This document shows, in pieces, positions 59,559-64,000 of a stretch of DNA of 64,000 bases. The DNA is from Pseudomonas sp. CBZ-4 (GTDB taxonomy: Bacteria > Pseudomonadota > Gammaproteobacteria > Pseudomonadales > Pseudomonadaceae), in assembly GCF_000346755.1 (NCBI RefSeq), contig NZ_ANNV01000101.1, forward strand, positions 100,718 through 164,717, read 5' to 3'. The notes under the pieces were generated by a model that ran no database searches, was not told the DNA's origin, and worked only from the letters and a program-made list of their open reading frames with translations. The position numbers and the translations under genes are program-made. Position 1 is the stretch's first letter; every line of letters starts with the position of its first letter.

Positions 59559-61181
59559 TCAGTTGTTATCGATATCCACGTGCCGGGTTTCCTTCAGGCA
59601 GATCATCCCCACCACCAGGCTCACTCCCGTCACCACCACCGGGTACCACAGGCCGTAGAAAATATCCCCGGTGTACACCACCAGCGCAAACGACACCGTC
59701 GGCAGGAACCCGCCAAACCAGCCGTTGCCGATGTGGTAGGGCAGGGACATCGAGGTGTAGCGGATGCGCGTCGGGAACAGTTCCACCATCAACGCCGCCA
59801 GCGGGCCGTAGCACATGGCCGCGATCAGGATCAGCGCGACGATCAGCACCACCACCATGGTTTTGTTGACCTGGGCCACGTCCGCCGAAGTCGGGTAGCC
59901 GGCCAGGGTCACGGCGCCGCGCAGGGCCGCTTCGTCAAAACCGTCGATACGCACTTCACCCACGCTCACCTGCACCGGGCTGCCGGCTGGGGCGGCGGCG
60001 CTGCTGTAGGGCAGGCCCTGCTTGACCAGGAAGGTCTTGACCTTGTCGCATGGGCTGTCAAATTTCGCCTTGCCCACCGGGTCGAACTGGAAGGTGCAGG
60101 TGGCCGGGTCGGCCAGTACGGTGATCGGCGCCTGTTGGCTGGCCTGGTCCATCGCCGGGTTGGTGTAGTGCGCCAGGCTCTTGAAGATCGGGAAGTACAA
60201 CACGGTGGCCAGCAGCAGGCCGAGCATCAGCACGGGTTTGCGCCCGACCTTGTCCGACAGCCAGCCAAAGAAGATAAAGAACGGCGCGCCAATCACCACG
60301 CTGATGATCAGCAGCATGTTGGCCAGGGCCGGGTCCATCTTGAGGAACTGGGTGAGGAAGAACAGCACATAGAACTGCGCCGCGTAGAAGGTCACCGCTT
60401 GCCCGCCGTTGATGCTGAACAGCGCGATCAGCACCACCTTGAGGTTGTCCCAGTTGCCGAACGACTCACTGATCGGCGCCTTGCTCGCCTTGCCTTCCTC
60501 TTTCATTTTCAAGAAGGCCGGCGATTCGTGCAGGCTCATACGGATCCAGGTGGAAATGCCCAGCAGCACGATGGAGAACAGGAACGGAATGCGCCAGCCC
60601 CACACTTCGAACTGGTCGCCGGTGAAGTAGCGGCAGGCCAGTACCACCAGCAACGACAGCAGCAGGCCGATGGTCGCGGTGGATTGAATCCAGCTGGTAT
60701 GAAAACCACGCTTGCCCGCCGGCGCATGCTCGGCCACATAGGTCGCCGCGCCGCCGTATTCGCCGCCCAGCGCCAGGCCCTGGAGCATGCGCAGCACGAT
60801 GAGGATGATCGGCGCCGCGATGCCGATGCTGGCGTAGGTCGGCAACAGCCCTACGCAAAACGTCGCCACGCCCATGAGGATGATGGTCACCAGGAAGGTG
60901 TACTTGCGCCCGATCATGTCGCCCAGGCGGCCGAACACCAGCGCACCGAAGGGCCGCACCACAAAGCCGGCCGCAAAGGCCATCAAGGCAAAGATAAACG
61001 CCGTGGTGTCGTTGACCCCGGCAAAGAACTGCTTGCTGATCACCGCCGCCAGCGCGCCGTAGAGGAAAAAGTCATACCACTCGAACACCGTCCCCAGGGA
61101 CGAGGCGAAGATGACTTTCTTTGAGTCGTTGTTGGTGCTCGCGTCTATGACCGAGCCCAGGGGTTGAGCATGTTCTGACAT
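59559..61181 (-). CDS. MHS-family (ProP-like) metabolite:H+ symporter
   Basis: A 540-residue 12-helix MFS transporter. N-terminal ASSLGTVFEWYDFFLYGALA and GRLGDMIGRKYTFL motifs are those of the metabolite:H+ symporter family. Between helices 8 and 9 (about 340-450) there is a large periplasmic insertion with two cysteines (TCTFQ and SPCDK) containing GDE-like charged residues. It is 65 bases from a GMC oxidoreductase on the same strand, so the two may take up and oxidise an alcohol or hydroxy compound. Confidence 0.85.
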   Translation of the reverse strand: MSEHAQPLGSVIDASTNNDSKKVIFASSLGTVFEWYDFFLYGALAAVISKQFFAGVNDTTAFIFALMAFAAGFVVRPFGALVFGRLGDMIGRKYTFLVTIILMGVATFCVGLLPTYASIGIAAPIILIVLRMLQGLALGGEYGGAATYVAEHAPAGKRGFHTSWIQSTATIGLLLSLLVVLACRYFTGDQFEVWGWRIPFLFSIVLLGISTWIRMSLHESPAFLKMKEEGKASKAPISESFGNWDNLKVVLIALFSINGGQAVTFYAAQFYVLFFLTQFLKMDPALANMLLIISVVIGAPFFIFFGWLSDKVGRKPVLMLGLLLATVLYFPIFKSLAHYTNPAMDQASQQAPITVLADPATCTFQFDPVGKAKFDSPCDKVKTFLVKQGLPYSSAAAPAGSPVQVSVGEVRIDGFDEAALRGAVTLAGYPTSADVAQVNKTMVVVLIVALILIAAMCYGPLAALMVELFPTRIRYTSMSLPYHIGNGWFGGFLPTVSFALVVYTGDIFYGLWYPVVVTGVSLVVGMICLKETRHVDIDNN

Positions 61182-61246
61182 CGGGTAGCCCTCACAGTGA
61201 TTATTTATTGTTGTTCCACTGTCGGCGCCAGGTGCGGCGCCGCTAT

Positions 61247-62893
61247 TCAGATTGCATGAACCGTTTCTCTCTGCGGGGTGAGGCTCCTTGTGTTCGGCGA
61301 AAGAATGAGCTGCGCGGCTTTTTCCGCGATCATCAGCGTGGGTGAGCAGGTGTTGCCGGAGGTGATGCGCGGCATGATCGAGGCATCGGCGACGCGCAGG
61401 CCGGGCACGCCATGCACGCGCAGCTGGGCGTCGACCACCGCATCGGCATCACTGCCCATGCGGCAGGTGCCCACCGGATGAAAGATCGTCGTGCCGATGC
61501 GCGCGGCGGCTTCGTGCAGTTCATCTTCGCTTTGCAGCGAGTCGCCGGGCAGGTATTCCACCGGCTTGAATTGGCGCAGGGCCGGGGCGGCGACGATGCG
61601 CCGGGTCAGGCGGATCGCATCGGCGGCCACGCGCAGGTCTTCGGGATGGCTGAGGTAATTGGGCCGGATCAGCGGCGCATCCGCCGGGTTGGCCGAGCGG
61701 ATATCCACGCGGCCACGGCTTTGCGGGCGCAGGTCGCAGACCGACGCGGTAAATGCCGGGAACGCGTGCAACGGCTCGCCAAAGCGCTCCAGGGACAGCG
61801 GTTGCACATGGTATTCGAGGTTGGCCGAGGTCTGTTCCGGGCCCGAGCGGGCAAACGCGCCGAGCTGGCTGGGGGCCATCGACAGCGGGCCGCTGCGGTC
61901 GTACAGGTATTGCAGGCCCATGCCCAGCTTGCCCCACACGGAACCGGCGATCTGGTTGAGGGTGCGGGCGTTTTCCAGTTTGTAGATCAGGCGCAATTGC
62001 AGGTGGTCCTGCAGGTTGCCGCCGACGCCGGGCAGCTCACGCACCACTTCGATGCCCAACGGTTTGAGCACGCCGGAGGGGCCAATCCCCGAGCGTTGCA
62101 AAATACCTGGCGAGCCGACTGAACCGGCGCACAACACGATTTCCTTGCGCGCCTTCCAGCTTAGCGACTGGCCCAACTGGCGGCCGACGACTTGCGTGGC
62201 GCGGCCGTTTTCCAGGAGCACGCGGTCCACGTCCACTTCGGTCAGCACCGTGAGGTTGGGCCGCTGGCGGATCGGCTTGAGAAACGCCTTGGCCGCATTC
62301 CAGCGCACGCCGGCCTTCTGGTTGACCTGGAAGTAGCCGCAGCCTTCGTTGTCACCGGTGTTGAAATCGTTGATGTTGGCGATGCCGCTTTGCGCGGCCG
62401 CATCGCGGAACGCGTCGAGGATCGGCCAGTGCAGGCGCTGTTGCTCGACCCGCCACTCGCCGCCATTGCTGTGAAATTCCGAGCCACCGGCAAAATGGTT
62501 TTCGCTCTTTTTGAACACTGGCAGCACATCGTCCCACGCCCAGCCCGGATTGCCGGCCGCCGCCCAGCCGTCGTAGTCCTGAGCCTGGCCGCGCATGTAG
62601 ATCATGCCGTTGATGGACGAGCAGCCACCCAGCACCTTGCCCCGTGGATAGCTCAGCGCACGGCCTTGCAGGCCTTCCTGCGCTTCGGTCTTGAAGCACC
62701 AGTCGGTGCGCGGGTTGCCGATGCAGTACAGGTAGCCGACGGGGATGTGGATCCAGGGGTAGTTATCGCGGCCACCGGCTTCGAGCAGCAGCACGCGGTG
62801 GGCGGGGTTGGCGGACAGTCGATTGGCCAGCAGGCAGCCTGCGGGGCCGGCGCCTACGACGATGTAATCGTATTCAGCAGTTGCAGTGGGCAT
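61247..62893 (-). CDS. GMC-family oxidoreductase (choline dehydrogenase-like)
   Basis: A 548-residue FAD enzyme. The FAD motif VVGAGPAGCLLANRLSANP (G-x-G-x-x-G) lies at residues about 12-30, the GMC signature PRGKVLGGCSSINGMIYMRG at about 83-102, and the C-terminal segments FHPVGTCRMGSDADAVVD and SPTLMIAEKAA at about 465-525. It oxidises an alcohol, choline-like or aromatic; the real substrate is unknown. It is divergent from a LysR gene and downstream of nothing else. Confidence 0.9.
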   Translation of the reverse strand: MPTATAEYDYIVVGAGPAGCLLANRLSANPAHRVLLLEAGGRDNYPWIHIPVGYLYCIGNPRTDWCFKTEAQEGLQGRALSYPRGKVLGGCSSINGMIYMRGQAQDYDGWAAAGNPGWAWDDVLPVFKKSENHFAGGSEFHSNGGEWRVEQQRLHWPILDAFRDAAAQSGIANINDFNTGDNEGCGYFQVNQKAGVRWNAAKAFLKPIRQRPNLTVLTEVDVDRVLLENGRATQVVGRQLGQSLSWKARKEIVLCAGSVGSPGILQRSGIGPSGVLKPLGIEVVRELPGVGGNLQDHLQLRLIYKLENARTLNQIAGSVWGKLGMGLQYLYDRSGPLSMAPSQLGAFARSGPEQTSANLEYHVQPLSLERFGEPLHAFPAFTASVCDLRPQSRGRVDIRSANPADAPLIRPNYLSHPEDLRVAADAIRLTRRIVAAPALRQFKPVEYLPGDSLQSEDELHEAAARIGTTIFHPVGTCRMGSDADAVVDAQLRVHGVPGLRVADASIMPRITSGNTCSPTLMIAEKAAQLILSPNTRSLTPQRETVHAI

Positions 62894-62933
62894 CTGGGGT
62901 CTCGCTTGTTTTTCTTATTGCCTCCATCCTAGT

Positions 62934-62964
62934 TGTTAGTTTTCGTCTTAAAAATGTTAGTTTT
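62934..62964. promoter_or_regulatory. direct repeat TGTTAGTTTT, spaced 21 bases
   Basis: Copies at 62934-62943 and 62955-62964, in the divergent region between the GMC gene and LysR gene. Two helical turns of spacing suits binding of a LysR tetramer on one DNA face. Confidence 0.45.
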
Positions 62965-63036
62965 TACCCAGCTGCTGTGCGTTTTTAAACAGCGCGTTGA
63001 AATAACGCGACCCGGGACCATGGAGAGGGAGGCGAT

Positions 63037-63930
63037 ATGTTCGACTGGAATGACCTGCGCTACTTTCTCGAGTTACAGCGCAGCGGCCGCCTGCTCACCG
63101 CCGCGCAACGCCTGAAAACCACCCACGCCACCGTCGCCCGGCATATCGAGGCCATTGAGAAAAGCCTCGGCACCGCGCTGTTCGTGCAGCACGCCCAGGG
63201 CTACGAGCTGACGCCCGCCGGCGAAGCCCTGCTCAAGCACGCCGAAGCCATGGAAAACGTCGCGCTGCTGGCCGAAGACGAACTCACCCATAGCGCCGCG
63301 CCGTTGGGCAAGATCCGCCTGGGCGTTGCCGAAGGGCTGGGGGTGATGTTCCTCGCCAGCCGCATGGGTGGTTTGTTTGAGCGCTACCCGGGCCTGGAAG
63401 TGGAACTGGTGGCGGTGCCGCGTTTCGTCAGCATCCTCAACCGCGAAGCCGAGATCAGCATCCACCTGGAGCGCCCCAGCGTCGATCAACTGGTCACGCG
63501 CAAACTCACCGACTATCGCCTGGCGCTGTACGCCAGCCGCGCCTACCTGGACCGCCACCCGCCGATTGAAAAGCGCGAGGATCTGGCGGCGCACGCGTGG
63601 ATTGATTATGTCGACGACCTGCTGTTCAGCCAGGAACTGAAATTCCTCAGCAGCTTTTGCCGCAACCCCAAGGTGGTGTTCCACAGCACCAGCGTGATCG
63701 CCCAGCACCAGGCGGCGCGTTCGGGCTTGGGGATTGCCGTGTTGCCGTGTTTCATGGCCTCGGCAGACCCGGAGTTGGTGGCGTTGCTGCCGGGGGAGGG
63801 GATCATGCGCAGCTACTGGATCAGCTCGCGGCGCGAGTTGCACAAATCGGTGCGGTTGCGGGTGTTGTGGGATTACGTGGTGGAGTTGTGTGCACGGGAG
63901 CAAGGCTTGCTGCTCGGCGAGTCCAGCTGA
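63037..63930 (+). CDS. LysR-family transcriptional regulator
   Basis: A 297-residue regulator. The helix-turn-helix lies in the segment LLTAAQRLKTTHATVARHIE (about 19-38), somewhat unusual with T-T-H-A-T-V-A-R in place of the usual S-x-x-A-x-S-x-x-I. The effector domain follows (about 90-290). It is divergent from the GMC oxidoreductase and so probably controls it and the transporter. No effector can be named. Confidence 0.85.
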   Translation: MFDWNDLRYFLELQRSGRLLTAAQRLKTTHATVARHIEAIEKSLGTALFVQHAQGYELTPAGEALLKHAEAMENVALLAEDELTHSAAPLGKIRLGVAEGLGVMFLASRMGGLFERYPGLEVELVAVPRFVSILNREAEISIHLERPSVDQLVTRKLTDYRLALYASRAYLDRHPPIEKREDLAAHAWIDYVDDLLFSQELKFLSSFCRNPKVVFHSTSVIAQHQAARSGLGIAVLPCFMASADPELVALLPGEGIMRSYWISSRRELHKSVRLRVLWDYVVELCAREQGLLLGESS

Positions 63931-63948
63931 CTGAAACCGGATTAAACC

Positions 63949-64000
63949 TGTGGGAGCAGTTTTTGTGGGAGCTGGCTTGCCTGCGATGCAGGCACCTCGG
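63949..64000. repeat. REP-like repeat, partial at window end
   Basis: TGTGGGAGC starts at 63949 and again at 63964 with TGTGGGAGCTGGCTTGCCTG, running to the edge. A full REPIN probably continues beyond. Confidence 0.7.

Noticed and set aside
59217..61124. 635-codon frame opposite the MHS transporter
   Set aside because: Antisense of a transporter with clear family motifs; the product is His/Gln/Arg-rich.
1..64000. CRISPR arrays, rRNA, tRNA or insertion sequences
   Set aside because: No regularly spaced direct repeats, no recognisable tRNA cloverleaf sequence, no rRNA segments and no transposase frame were seen on either strand.

Overview
The window reads as a Pseudomonas chromosome of the P. 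fluorescens type. Codon use is GC-rich, the flank gene set is typical of pseudomonads (SstT, TrhP, YceH, DUF1993, DhcAB/AtoB, TopB, and a two-component system/chemoreceptor block resembling the P. aeruginosa bqs/tlpQ region), and the intergenic TGTGGGAGC(T/G)GGCTTGC inverted repeats characteristic of fluorescent pseudomonads occur many times.

Bases 1 to about 25,100 are the late half of a lambda-like siphovirus prophage. On the + strand they run: portal (partial), minor head protein, scaffold, major capsid, head-tail connectors, tail terminator, tail tube, tail assembly chaperones, accessory island, tape measure, tail tip proteins M, L, K, I and J, tip accessory proteins, tail fibre, fibre chaperone, endolysin and Rz/Rz1. 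Terminase, repressor and replication genes would lie to the left, outside the window. On the - strand at the right end are a Gly/Ser-rich small protein, a membrane O-acyltransferase (probable serotype conversion) and a tyrosine integrase. The right attachment site should lie between 25,031 and 25,291. The chaperone pair carries a textbook -1 slippery site (GGGAAAC). Four late genes are each preceded by the same module, an intrinsic terminator followed by ATTGCCTGGAGAAAAG and a start codon.

The most unusual part is an AT-richer accessory island at 7,438-8,864, between the tail chaperones and the tape measure. It has two promoters with perfect TATAAT boxes and palindromes around them, a 57-residue protein overlapping a 153-residue protein that resembles YafO-family toxins (a likely toxin-antitoxin pair), a strong terminator, and a small membrane protein with a superinfection-immunity-like segment fused to a SHOCT motif. 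It looks like a lysogen-expressed defence and stability module inside the late operon.

From 25,292 on, the genes are ordinary chromosome: a patatin-like lipase; a PepSY-PepSY-regulator-kinase operon with a TTAAG-type direct repeat upstream (BqsRS-like); a TlpQ-like chemoreceptor; transporters; TrhP; small stress and envelope proteins; a shikimate dehydrogenase-like enzyme; SstT; an MFS pump; a NhaR-like regulator; TerC; a histidine phosphatase; a GST; a PhzF-like enzyme; a zinc-type HemB; a LysE exporter; lipoproteins; a thioesterase; the dhcR/dhcA-dhcB-atoB locus for 3-dehydrocarnitine/acetoacetyl-CoA metabolism; a sirtuin; a CBS protein; topoisomerase III; and an MHS transporter with a GMC oxidoreductase and a divergent LysR regulator.
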